Shown: positions 7,856-15,537, counted from the first letter of the stretch. The stretch: 20,834 nucleotides of DNA from an uncultured Chloroflexota bacterium (GCA_903928275.1 CAIYQJ010000386.1:1-20834); one strand, 5' to 3'. Notes: generated by a model not told the origin, from the sequence alone. A program made the numbers and translations.

Positions 7856-7952
7856 TGGCGGGAGCGCGTGGGAATCGAACCTGCCGGGCGGCCGCGAGGG
7901 CCACCCCACCGGTGTTGAAGACCGGGCAGGCCACTGGGCCCACTCCGCTCCC
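7856..7952 (-). tRNA. selC: selenocysteine tRNA (anticodon UCA), possibly degenerate
   Basis: The minus strand folds as bacterial tRNA-Sec, 97 bases with encoded CCA (7856-7858) and discriminator G at 7859. An 8-position acceptor (GGGAGCGG / GCGCTCCC) is followed by a 2-base AG spacer. The D stem has 6 bp with a 4-base loop (TGGGCC CAGT GGCCTG). The anticodon arm is CCGGT CTTCAAC ACCGG with TCA at 7916-7918. The long variable arm is a perfect 8-bp stem (GGGTGGCC / GGCCGCCC), and the T loop is TTCGATT. The 6-bp D stem, UCA anticodon and long variable arm are diagnostic of Sec tRNA. Three pairs fail: acceptor pair 8 is G/G, and in the T stem GCAGG / CCCAC two pairs are C/A and A/C. The tRNA reads UGA as selenocysteine with SelA, SelB and SelD, none of which is in the window. 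The mismatches suggest decay or base errors. Confidence 0.88.
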
Positions 7953-8116
7953 GTCCCATCTCACGGTCCGATCGGCCGGTGGGTGGCGGGCCCATCGGGC
8001 ACACGCCGGAATCGCTGGTGGCGTAGTCTGGCCGAGCCGGCCTGCTCGCGGGGGGCGAGCCCTGCTGACGCGGTGCGGTCCGGCCGGCACCCGCGCCCAG
8101 CGAGGGAGCGTTCGCC

Positions 8117-10441
8117 ATGTCGCAGACGCCGTTCGGGCTCCCGTTGAAGATCCTCGCCGTGGTCACGCCGGGCGACCCGAGCACCGCCGCGCACCGGGGC
8201 GCGCGGGAGCTCGCGCAGGCGCTGGACGAGAGGGACCTCGCGTACGTCGTCGCCCACTCTGCCGAGGACGCCGAGGCGGCGATACAGCAGGACCCGCTCA
8301 TCGGCTGCCTCGTGGTGGACTGGGACCTCGCGGGCGAGCTCCGCGACGGCCATGTGCCGGCGAGCCGCGTGCTGACGTTCTTCCGGTCGCGCAACGCCGA
8401 CGCGCCCGTCTTCCTCGTGGGCGAGCGGAGCCTGGCGTCGGACGTCCCCCTCGACATGCTCCAGGCGGCCGACGACTTCATCTGGCGCAACGGCGAGACG
8501 GCCACGTTCATCGCCGGGCGGATCCAGGCGGCGATGGAGCGCTACGCCGCCGACCTCCTGCCGCCGATGTTCGACGCGCTCGTCCACTACGGCCGGCTCC
8601 ACGCGTACGCGTGGTGCACGCCCGGGCACACCGGCGGGACGGCGTTCCTCAAGACGCCCGTCTCACGCCTGTTCTTCGACTACTTCGGCGAGCGGCTCTT
8701 CCGCGCCGACCTGTCGATCTCGATGGGCGAGCTGGGGTCGCTCCTGGACCACAGCGGCCCGATCGGCGACGGGGAGCGCAACTCCGCCCGCGTCTTCGGC
8801 GCCCACCGCACGTACACCGTGACGAACGGCTCGTCCACGTCGAACCGCGTCATCCTCACCGCGAGCCTGGTGGAGGGTGACATCGCCCTCTGCGACCGCA
8901 ACTGCCACAAGTCCGTGGAGCACGGGATGACGCTCACCGGCGCGATCCCCGTCTACCTCGTGCCCCACCGGAACCGGTACGGGATCATCGGCCCGGTCTA
9001 CCCCGAGGCGTTCACCGAGGAGGCCGTCGCGGCGTCGATCGAGAGCCACCCGATCGCGCGGTCCGCGCAGGTGAAGAAGCCGCGCCACACCGTCATCACG
9101 AATTCCACGTACGACGGGCTGACGTACAACGTGCGCCGCGTCACCGAGGTCGCCGGCGCGCACCTCGACCGCCTCCACTTCGACGAGGCCTGGTACGCGT
9201 ACGCGCGGTTCAACCCGCTCTACCACGAGCGGTTCGCGATGCACGGCGACCCGGCGACGTACGTGGGGCCCACCCTGTTCGCGACCCACTCCACGCACAA
9301 GCTGCTCGCCGCCCTATCGCAGGCGTCGTTCATCCACGTGCGCGACGGGCGCGACCCTATCGAGCATGGGCGGTTCAACGAGGCGTTCATGATGCACGCC
9401 TCCACTTCGCCGCAGTACGCGATCATCGCGAGCAACGACGTGACGACGGCGATGATGGACGGCCCGTCCGGACTCGTCCTCACGACCGATTCGATCGCGG
9501 AGGCGATCACGTTCAGGCAGACGGTGGGCCGCCTGCGCGAGGAGCTCCGCGAGCGCGGCGAGTGGTTCTTCTCGACGTGGAACCCGGACGTCGTCACGGA
9601 CCCCGCGACGGGCGGGATCCTGCCGTTCGACCGCGCCCCCCTCGACCTCCTCACGCGCGAGCCGGGCTGCTGGATCCTCCGGCCCGGAGCGGCGTGGCAC
9701 GGCTTCGACGGGATCGAGGACGGCTACTGCATGCTGGACCCGATCAAGGTCACGCTGCTCACGCCGGGCGTCGCCGAGTCCGGCGGCCTGGAAGAGCGCG
9801 GGATCCCGGCGACGCTCGTCACCGCCTACCTGGACGCCGCCGGGATCATCGTCGAGAAGACGCAGGACTTCTCGATCCTCTTCCTCTTCTCGATCGGCGT
9901 GACGAAGGGCAAGTGGGGCTCGCTCCTCACGCGCCTCCTCGATTTCAGGACCGACTACGACGCGAACCGCCCGCTTGAGCACGTCATGCCGGACCTCGTC
10001 GCGGCCACGGGGACGCGGTACGCGGGCATGGGCCTGCGCGACCTCGCGGACGAGATGTTCGAGCAGTACCGGTCGTCGGGCCAGATGGAGAGCCTCAACG
10101 CCGCGTTCGGCACGCTGCCGGAGGTGGTCTCCACGCCGCGGGAGGCGTACCGCCACCTCGTTCGCGGCGAGGTGGAGCACGTGGCGCTCGACGGGATCGG
10201 CGGGCGGGTCGCCGCCACGGGCATCGTGCCGTACCCGCCGGGGATCCCCATGGTCATGCCCGGCGAGCGCGTCGGTCCCGCGAACGGTCCGTACGTGAGC
10301 TACCTCCGGGCGCTGCGCGACTGGGACCGCCGCTTCCCCGGGTTCACCCACGACACGCACGGTGTGGAGATGGAAGACGGCGAGTACTTCATCTACTGCG
10401 TCGCCGAAGGCGGCGCGGCGAAGGGAGGAGGCGCGGCGTGA
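8117..10441 (+). CDS. adiA: AdiA-like biodegradative arginine decarboxylase
   Basis: A 774-residue fold-type I PLP decarboxylase of the Orn/Lys/Arg family, with the closest resemblance I can recognise being E. coli AdiA (arginine to agmatine plus CO2, consuming a proton). Residues 1-140 are the receiver-like wing domain. TPGHTGGTAFLKTP (168-181) starts the PLP domain. HFDEAWYAYARF (354-365) holds the PLP-pyridine Asp356, and ATHSTHKLLAALSQASFIH contains the Schiff-base Lys395. AdiA-like stretches follow: SPQYAIIASNDV, CMLDPIKVTLLTPG, FLFSIGVTKGKWG and GIVPYPPGIPM near the C-terminus. Length is close to AdiA's. ATG at 8117 is preceded by GAGGGAG at about 8 bases. The stop overlaps the GTG of the antiporter gene, so the two form an amino-acid decarboxylation/antiport unit. 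Substrate could also be lysine or ornithine, but C-terminal similarity favours arginine. Confidence 0.92.
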   Translation: MSQTPFGLPLKILAVVTPGDPSTAAHRGARELAQALDERDLAYVVAHSAEDAEAAIQQDPLIGCLVVDWDLAGELRDGHVPASRVLTFFRSRNADAPVFLVGERSLASDVPLDMLQAADDFIWRNGETATFIAGRIQAAMERYAADLLPPMFDALVHYGRLHAYAWCTPGHTGGTAFLKTPVSRLFFDYFGERLFRADLSISMGELGSLLDHSGPIGDGERNSARVFGAHRTYTVTNGSSTSNRVILTASLVEGDIALCDRNCHKSVEHGMTLTGAIPVYLVPHRNRYGIIGPVYPEAFTEEAVAASIESHPIARSAQVKKPRHTVITNSTYDGLTYNVRRVTEVAGAHLDRLHFDEAWYAYARFNPLYHERFAMHGDPATYVGPTLFATHSTHKLLAALSQASFIHVRDGRDPIEHGRFNEAFMMHASTSPQYAIIASNDVTTAMMDGPSGLVLTTDSIAEAITFRQTVGRLREELRERGEWFFSTWNPDVVTDPATGGILPFDRAPLDLLTREPGCWILRPGAAWHGFDGIEDGYCMLDPIKVTLLTPGVAESGGLEERGIPATLVTAYLDAAGIIVEKTQDFSILFLFSIGVTKGKWGSLLTRLLDFRTDYDANRPLEHVMPDLVAATGTRYAGMGLRDLADEMFEQYRSSGQMESLNAAFGTLPEVVSTPREAYRHLVRGEVEHVALDGIGGRVAATGIVPYPPGIPMVMPGERVGPANGPYVSYLRALRDWDRRFPGFTHDTHGVEMEDGEYFIYCVAEGGAAKGGGAA

Positions 10442-11904
10442 GCGAGTCGGTCGCCACCGGGATAGCCGCGCCCGCCGCGCCGGCGAGGTCCGCCCCCGTT
10501 CCCGCCAAGGCGCTCGGGGTCTTCGCGCTCGCGATGATCAACGTCGCGGCCGTGCTGAGCCTGCGGAACTACCCGTCGATGGCCGAGTACGGCTGGTCGT
10601 CCGTCGGCTGGTACGTCATCGGGACCATCACGTTCCTCATCCCCGTCTCGCTCGTGGGGGCCGAGCTCGCGACCGGATGGCCCAGGGGCGGCGGCGTCTA
10701 CGCGTGGGTGCGGGAGGCGTTCGGGGAGCACGTGGGCTTCATCGCCGTCTTCTGCGAGTGGTCGAACAACCTGGTCTGGTTCCCCACCGTCCTCGCGTTC
10801 GTCGCCTCGACGTTCTTCTACGCGATCAATCCCGATCTCGCGAACAACACCACGCTGCTCTTCGTCGTCATGATGGCGGTCTTCTGGGGGACGACCCTCA
10901 TCGCGGCGATGGGCGAGCGAATCTCGAGCAGCTTCGGGTCGTTCGGCGTCCTCGCGGGCTCCATCGTCCCGGCGATCCTCATCATCGTGCTCGGCGTGAT
11001 GTACGTCGTCACCGGCAAGCCGATCGTGCTGCCGCCGTTCACGCCGACGGCCGTCATCCCGAACATCCAGCTCTCCACGCTGCCGTTCATCGCCACCGTC
11101 GTCCTGCTCTTCGCGGGGATGGAGATGGCGGGGTTCCACGCGCTGGAGGTCCGCGACCCGCAGCGGGACTTCCCCAAGGCGATGGCGGTCTCCGCCACGA
11201 TCATCTTCGTCCTCACCGTCGCGGGGACCCTCGCGATCGCGATCGTCGTGCCAACGAAGGACCTCAATCTGGCCGCCGGGCTCATGCAGGCGTTCCAGGC
11301 GTTCCTCGTTGCGTTCGGGCTGGACTGGCTGGTGGCGCCGCTCGCGCTCCTGGTCGCCCTCGGCGGGATGGCGCTCCTCGCCTCGTGGCTCATCGGCCCC
11401 GCCCTGGGCCTCGGCGTCGTCGCCAACGAGGGCTCGATGCCGCCGGTGTTCGCGCACACGAACCGGCGCGGAGCCCCCACCGGCGTCCTCGTCGTCCAGG
11501 CGGTGCTGGGGACGCTGATCTCGACCGCGTTCCTCTTCCTGCCCTCCGTGAGCTCGGCCTACTGGCTCCTCTCGGCGCTCACCGTCACGCTCCTGTGCAT
11601 CGCCTATGTCGCGATGTTCGCGTCGGTCATCCGCCTGCGGTACACGCAGCCCGACGTGCACCGGGCCTTCCGGATCCCCGGCGGGATGGTCGGCGTCTGG
11701 CTCGTCGGCGGCGTGGGCCTCGTCGCCTGCGCCTTCACGTTCCTCGTGAGCCTGCTGCCGCCGAGCGGCCAGCACGTGGGCGTCGCGCCGTACGCGATCT
11801 TCATGCTCGTCGGGACGGGGGTCCTCGCGCTGCCGCCGCTCGTCTTCATGCGGTTCCGGCGCGCGTCCTGGCAACCGAAGCCGGGCACCGCGACAGGGGC
11901 GTGA
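10438..11904 (+). CDS. GadC-like APC-family amino acid antiporter
   Basis: A 488-residue permease with about 12 hydrophobic segments, from the glutamate:GABA antiporter branch of the APC superfamily. Signature parts are GVFALAMINVAAVLSLRNYPSM at the first helix, AELATGWPRGGGVYAWVREAFG after helix 2, ALEVRDPQRDFPKAM in the middle, SWLIGPALGLGVVANEGSMP near helix 8, and RAFRIPGG towards the end. It is shorter than E. coli GadC and lacks the long C-terminal plug. The GTG at 10438 overlaps the decarboxylase stop (GTGA), implying translational coupling. The job inferred from context is exchange of external arginine for internal agmatine, or of another amino acid and its amine. E. coli AdiA instead pairs with AdiC, a different APC branch, so the transported pair should not be taken from the family name. 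Confidence 0.9.
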   Translation: MSESVATGIAAPAAPARSAPVPAKALGVFALAMINVAAVLSLRNYPSMAEYGWSSVGWYVIGTITFLIPVSLVGAELATGWPRGGGVYAWVREAFGEHVGFIAVFCEWSNNLVWFPTVLAFVASTFFYAINPDLANNTTLLFVVMMAVFWGTTLIAAMGERISSSFGSFGVLAGSIVPAILIIVLGVMYVVTGKPIVLPPFTPTAVIPNIQLSTLPFIATVVLLFAGMEMAGFHALEVRDPQRDFPKAMAVSATIIFVLTVAGTLAIAIVVPTKDLNLAAGLMQAFQAFLVAFGLDWLVAPLALLVALGGMALLASWLIGPALGLGVVANEGSMPPVFAHTNRRGAPTGVLVVQAVLGTLISTAFLFLPSVSSAYWLLSALTVTLLCIAYVAMFASVIRLRYTQPDVHRAFRIPGGMVGVWLVGGVGLVACAFTFLVSLLPPSGQHVGVAPYAIFMLVGTGVLALPPLVFMRFRRASWQPKPGTATGA

Positions 11905-11958
11905 GCGGGCACGACCTCCCGGCGATCCCGATCCGGCTCACCGCGCTCACCGGCTGCG

Positions 11959-12195
11959 AACGACCGCTTCGTGCGCGACCGCGCGAAGCGCGCCCTCTAC
12001 TAGGGGTGCGTGGACGCGTGTGGGACGGACGCGCAGAACACCCTCGCGATCTCCGTCGCCGGCAGCGGGCTCGACGACCGGATCGTGAAGGTGACGTCGC
12101 CGCTCGGGGACGCCATCACGTCGGGAAGCCTGTGCATCAAGGGCCGGTTCGGGTTCGACTTCGTGCACGAGCGCCCGAGCCGGCGGGACGACTGA
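11959..12195 (+). pseudogene. fdhA: formate dehydrogenase alpha subunit remnant (N-terminal Fe-S region)
   Basis: One frame from 11959 reads NDRFVRDRAK-RALY-stop-GCVDACGTDAQ, then LAISVAGSGLDDRIV, then VTSPLGDAITSGSLCIKGRFGFDFVH, ending at TGA 12193. The first part aligns without gaps to the 4Fe-4S segment of NAD-linked formate dehydrogenase alpha / NuoG-like proteins (RDxxKCILCGRCVxAC). Here the two first cysteine codons are CGC (11989, Arg) and TAC (11998, Tyr), and a TAG sits at 12001 in place of the Gly. The last part matches the region after the molybdopterin CxxCxxxC motif (VTSP...G.LCIKGRFGFDFVH). Everything normally between them (second Fe-S cluster, first cofactor cysteines) is missing, and so is the whole catalytic C-terminus with its Sec/Cys. 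A GTG at 12010 could start a 61-residue peptide, but no known function would remain. It begins 54 bases after the antiporter stop. Confidence 0.78.
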
Positions 12196-12274
12196 CCGGG
12201 CGGGGGGAGGCGGCCGAACCCGGAGGGCGACTGACCGGGCGGGCGGAGGCGGCGGCCGGACGGAGGCGGCGGCC
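12189..12274. repeat. imperfect GC-rich direct repeats
   Basis: The word CGACTGACCGGGCGGG occurs at 12189 and again at 12228 (39-base period). It is followed by GGAGGCGGC-type words, of which GGAGGCGGCGGCC occurs twice between 12244 and 12274. The stop codon of the fdhA remnant lies in the first copy. This looks like local slippage-type expansion in non-coding DNA. Confidence 0.6.
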
Positions 12275-12279
12275 GCGGG

Positions 12280-12810
12280 TCAGCGTGCGGAGCCGATGGC
12301 CTCTGCCAGGCGGATCTCCACCATCAGATCGGCGGCCAGCCGCTCCAGGCCCCGATGCAGCTCGGTCATGTCCGCGCCGTCCGGGACCGCCGCCCGGATG
12401 TGCGCGTGGAACATCCGGCTGCCGGACATGGCCGCGGGCGGGCGATCGGTCGCGAGATCCTCGACATTGATCCGGTACGTCGCGAGGAGCTCCGAGATCT
12501 CGTGGACCAGACCCGGTCGATCGAGGCCGAGCAGCTCGATCTCGGTGATCCGCAGGGGCGCGACCACCGCCGGCGCGCTCCGCTCGACGATGACGTGAAG
12601 GCCGCTCGCGCTCAGCTGCCCGAGGGCCGCCTCGAGCGCCGCCGCCTGCTCGTCGGCGACCTCGACGCAGAGCACGCCGGCGAACTTCCCGGCGAGGTGC
12701 GCCATCCGGCTCTCCAGCCAGTTGCCCCCGTTGGCCGCAACGACCTTCGAGACGGAATCCACGATCCCGGGATGGTCCGGGCCGATGAGCGTGAGGACGA
12801 GATCGATCAT
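12280..12810 (-). CDS. GcvR-like two-ACT-domain regulatory protein
   Basis: A 176-residue cytoplasmic protein made of two ACT domains, at about residues 1-80 (LVLTLIGPDHPGIVDSVSKVVAANGGNWLES) and 88-165 (ITEIELLGLDRPGLVHEISELLA, then INVEDLATDR). This is the architecture of GcvR, the glycine cleavage repressor partner of E. coli. In GcvR the first domain likewise binds through a GPDxPG loop. Outside the enterobacteria these proteins are mostly of unproven role, probably amino-acid sensing. ATG at 12810 begins directly at the first beta strand, but no Shine-Dalgarno precedes it, so the message may be leaderless. No gcv genes are in the window; the amino-acid catabolic neighbours (arginine decarboxylase, tryptophanase, amidohydrolase) make an amino-acid signal plausible. 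Confidence 0.85.
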   Translation of the reverse strand: MIDLVLTLIGPDHPGIVDSVSKVVAANGGNWLESRMAHLAGKFAGVLCVEVADEQAAALEAALGQLSASGLHVIVERSAPAVVAPLRITEIELLGLDRPGLVHEISELLATYRINVEDLATDRPPAAMSGSRMFHAHIRAAVPDGADMTELHRGLERLAADLMVEIRLAEAIGSAR

Positions 12811-12856
12811 GACGGCATCGTAGCGCGTCGCCCGCGTCGGGCACAGGCGCCGGTAG

Positions 12857-12951
12857 CCCCGTCAGCGGCGGGCGGCCCCGTCAGCGGCGGGCGGCCCCGT
12901 CAGCGGCGGGCGGCCCCGTCAGCGGCGGGCGGCCCCGTCAGCGGCGGGCAA
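12857..12951. repeat. tandem array, five copies of a 19-bp unit
   Basis: The unit CCCCGTCAGCGGCGGGCGG starts at 12857, 12876, 12895, 12914 and 12933. The copies are identical apart from the last, which ends in GGCAA instead of GGCGG. Each unit carries TCA, a TGA stop on the minus strand. Because 19 is not a multiple of three, the array closes all three minus-strand frames, including that of the lipoprotein gene at 12900. Perfect identity points to recent expansion. There are no spacers, so it is not a CRISPR array. Confidence 0.9.
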
Positions 12952-13850
12952 ACCCGACGCGACGGCGAGCCTCGGCGGACGCGCCTCCGGCCCGGGCTCG
13001 GTGAACCCGGCGCGTCAGGACCCGGGACGTGAGCCTCCCGCCCGTGTCCTCTCCGCTGCGGCGCTGGCGCTATGGGAGGTGCGGCTGGGGCTCGAAAGTT
13101 GCACCTGCCGATCGATCCCGCGGCGCAGAAGGCCCCGGTCGTCCGCCAGGCCCCGGAGAAGTCGGCGTTCGTGATGATCCATCCCGGAACTGACGCCTTG
13201 ACGACGGCGTTCGAGAGGTTCGCGCCCGTGAAGTCGACGCTTCCGAGCCTCGCCTCCATGAAGTCGGCGTGCTCCAGGGACGCATTCGAGAGGTTCGCGC
13301 CCTGCTGGAGGTTCGCGCGCGTGAAGCCGGCGTCACCCAGGTTCAGCCCGCTCAGGTTCGCCCCGGGGCATCGGGCATACGTGCCGATCGTGCAGCCGTC
13401 GATGGTCTCGCCCGGCTGGACGTGCCGCTTCGTCATGGCCTCCTGCCAGGTGGCGCCGCGGAGGTAGGACCACTGGTCCGACGCGGAGTCGATGAAGAGG
13501 TTCGCCGACGTGAACGCGGCAGGGACCTTGACGCGCGGGAGGGTGACCTTCTCGATCGCGTCGGGACTGAGGTCGACCGAGCGGTGGATGTGGCGAGCGG
13601 TGAACGTGAGGGTCTCGGTCCCGGTGTCGGCGCCGACCTCGGCGATCGTGCCCGACACGCCGCTCACGGCGAAGAGGCACGCGGCCGTGGCCGGAGGGGA
13701 GGGCTGCGGGACGGCGGTGGCCGAGGGAGCGGTCGAAGCGGGTGCCCCCGGCAGGGCCAGGCTCTCCGCCGCGGCACCCGCCCCGCACCCGACGAGCACG
13801 ACGCTCGCCGCGATCACGAGGCCGACGAGCGGAGACGACGACGTGCGCAC
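12900..13850 (-). CDS. pentapeptide-repeat lipoprotein
   Basis: A 316-residue predicted lipoprotein of unknown function. The N-terminus (VRTSSSPLVGLVIAASVVLVGC) has a lipobox with the lipidated Cys22, followed by an Ala/Ser/Pro-rich linker. Residues 57-160 form a domain of unknown type with Cys58, Cys153 and Cys161. Residues 164-235 are pentapeptide repeats of the A(N/D)(L/F)xx type (GANLSGLNLGDAGFTRANLQ, ANLSNASLEHADFMEA, VDFTGANLSNA, NADFSGAW), which fold as a right-handed beta-helix. The last 60 residues are Arg/Pro-rich and run into the 19-bp repeat array that supplies the stop, so the natural C-terminus may be nearer residue 255. GTG at 13850 was chosen because it starts the lipoprotein signal and has GGAGG about 9 bases upstream. 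The upstream open frame to 14018 is rejected. Confidence 0.82.
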   Translation of the reverse strand: MRTSSSPLVGLVIAASVVLVGCGAGAAAESLALPGAPASTAPSATAVPQPSPPATAACLFAVSGVSGTIAEVGADTGTETLTFTARHIHRSVDLSPDAIEKVTLPRVKVPAAFTSANLFIDSASDQWSYLRGATWQEAMTKRHVQPGETIDGCTIGTYARCPGANLSGLNLGDAGFTRANLQQGANLSNASLEHADFMEARLGSVDFTGANLSNAVVKASVPGWIITNADFSGAWRTTGAFCAAGSIGRCNFRAPAAPPIAPAPQRRGHGREAHVPGPDAPGSPSPGRRRVRRGSPSRRVCPPLTGPPAADGAARR

Positions 13851-14111
13851 CGGGGGTCCCTCCTCATACGGACCCCCCTGCACGGCGGCCGATGCCCGGC
13901 GGTCGCGCGCCCGGCCTCCGGTGTGCCCCACGCGCCCCCGGCCGCAAGCCTCGTCCGGCGGGAAGCGGTGCCCCGGCGCACCCGGACGTCGGGCGGGCGG
14001 CGCTCCGGACATCATCACGTCAGCCTCGCGGAGACGCCATCACCCCTCCGGATCAGGCGGGCGGGATCGACTGCCGCGAAGCCGCCGGGTGTTCGGACCG
14101 TGCCGTTCCGC

Positions 14112-15323
14112 TCACCCCGACCGCAGGCCGGTCGGCGCGCGCAAGGCGACGTGGGCGTCGAGCCCCTCAAGCAGCCGGTCGATGTCGGAGTCGTCGTTGA
14201 AGACGTGCGGGTCGGCGCGGAGCGCCGACGTGCGCGCGAGCGACCACACGTCGACGGCCCTGGCTCGCAGGAACGCGGCCGCAGCGGCCGGGTCCGCCAT
14301 GGGGATCACGACGATCCCGGCGCGGTGCGTCGGGTCGTCGGGCGTCGTCGCGCGGAGCCCGCGCTGCGCGAGACCGTCGAGGCACCGCCCCACGAGCCGC
14401 TCGACGTGCGTGGCGATCCGGTCGACGCCGCATGCGAGGACGATGTCCAGGCCTGCGGCGAACCCGAGCATGCCCAGGAGGCTCGGGAGGCCGAGCTCGT
14501 GGCGTCGGGCTGCCGGGTCGAGCACGAGGCGGTCTGGGTCGGACGGATCGACCGTCGCGCCGACGTACCCGACCTGCGGGGCACGGGTGCGCGCGAGGAC
14601 CGCGTCCGAGAGGTAGAGGAAGCCGATCCCCGGGGGCCCGAGGAGCCACTTCATCGCCGTCCCGGCAGCGATGTCGAACCCGTCGGAGGTCGGGTCGAGC
14701 GGGACGACGCCGGCCGACTGCGCGACGTCGGCGATGAGCACGGCCCCATGGCGGTGCGCGACGTCGGCGATCGGGCGGAGGTCGTGGCGGAAGCCGGTCA
14801 TCGGATCGACGTGCGTGATGCTCACGGCGACCGTCCGGTCGTCAACGAGGCGCTTGACGTCGGCGACGGAAGCGCCCAGCCCGCCCCACCCGCTCGGCGC
14901 CCTGCGGATCTCCACGCCTGACGCCCGCCGCTCGAGCCACGGGTAGAGGCTGGAGGGGTAGGTCGTGGCGTCGACGATGACGTTGGACCCGGGTGGCGCA
15001 TCGAGGAGAGCGACCGCGAGGTTGGATGCGCGCGACGTCCCATCGACGACGCCGATGTTCGCCGGCGCGCACGAGAGGAGGCGCGCGAGGCGGTCGCGCA
15101 CCTCCTCGACGGGATCGAGGAGACGGTCCCAGATCCCGCGTGGATCGAGTGACCAGCGCTCCACCCACGCGCCGACGGCGTCGCTCACGCCGCGCGCGGC
15201 GGGTGCGAGCCCGCCGCCGCACAGGTAGGCGCGCGACTCCGTGATCGGGAACTCCGACCGCCATGGACCCGGCAGGCCCGCGTCACGTTGCGTCGCGGTC
15301 GAACGATCGGAGATCGGGTCCAT
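14112..15323 (-). CDS. class V aminotransferase (PLP-dependent)
   Basis: A 403-residue fold-type I PLP enzyme of the class V aminotransferase group, which includes cysteine desulfurases, isopenicillin-N epimerase-like and kynureninase-like enzymes. AYLCGGGLAPAARGVSDAV is the N-terminal substrate region, VVDGTSRASNLAVALL the phosphate-binding turn, and AVLIADVAQSAGVVPLD contains the PLP-pyridine Asp. GTAMKWLLGPPGIGFLYLS holds the Schiff-base Lys, and AARRHELGLPSLLGMLGF is the conserved late motif. The reaction cannot be told from sequence: a racemase/epimerase, lyase or kynureninase-like activity are all possible. The absence of a desulfurase-type Cys loop near the C-terminus argues against sulfur transfer. 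ATG at 15323 is preceded by only a weak GGCGGG. An in-frame start at 15404 adds low-complexity sequence and is less likely. Confidence 0.85.
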   Translation of the reverse strand: MDPISDRSTATQRDAGLPGPWRSEFPITESRAYLCGGGLAPAARGVSDAVGAWVERWSLDPRGIWDRLLDPVEEVRDRLARLLSCAPANIGVVDGTSRASNLAVALLDAPPGSNVIVDATTYPSSLYPWLERRASGVEIRRAPSGWGGLGASVADVKRLVDDRTVAVSITHVDPMTGFRHDLRPIADVAHRHGAVLIADVAQSAGVVPLDPTSDGFDIAAGTAMKWLLGPPGIGFLYLSDAVLARTRAPQVGYVGATVDPSDPDRLVLDPAARRHELGLPSLLGMLGFAAGLDIVLACGVDRIATHVERLVGRCLDGLAQRGLRATTPDDPTHRAGIVVIPMADPAAAAAFLRARAVDVWSLARTSALRADPHVFNDDSDIDRLLEGLDAHVALRAPTGLRSG

Positions 15324-15516
15324 GCGGGGGTGCACCCGCCGATGATGACGGTCGGCGGGAGTGCCTGCAGTCCCCGCGCCACTCGCGACGGCCGACCCCT
15401 CCACGGTGGGCCACCTTGCTGCCGCGCTGGCGCGACGGCGAGTCGCAGAACCTCGGCGCCGCGACGACGCAGGATCACGTCGCCATCCCGCGGGCGGTCG
15501 AGGACACCGACCGTGG

Positions 15517-15532
15517 CCTCGGGGGCCCGAGG
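15517..15532 (-). terminator. 7-bp hairpin just past the fdhD stop
   Basis: CCTCGGG GG CCCGAGG is a perfect 7-bp palindromic stem that begins 5 bases beyond the ancestral fdhD stop codon (15538-15540, minus strand). This is a plausible transcription end of the former fdhD gene. There is no T tract. Confidence 0.35.
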
Positions 15533-15537
15533 GGTCC

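Noticed and set aside
7953..8116. A second tRNA or a selA/selB remnant next to tRNA-Sec
   Set aside because: No cloverleaf and no SelA or SelB motifs could be found on either strand; the segment looks like a divergent promoter region.
5470..8511. A 1013-codon minus-strand open frame
   Set aside because: It passes out of frame through the solute-binding protein gene, across tRNA-Sec and opposite the arginine decarboxylase. Its sequence is Arg/Ala/Pro/Gly shadow except for the final 111 codons, which are the MobA fragment.
12010..12195. A functional 61-residue ferredoxin-like protein
   Set aside because: The stretch reads through formate dehydrogenase alpha landmarks but lacks a complete CxxCxxxC cluster motif; it is better explained as a remnant.
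12857..12951. CRISPR array
   Set aside because: The repeats are directly adjacent with no spacers, only 19 bp long, and there are no cas genes.
14112..15323. Cysteine desulfurase supplying FdhD
   Set aside because: The class V enzyme lacks the C-terminal catalytic cysteine loop expected of desulfurases, so a link to the fdhD remnant is unsupported.
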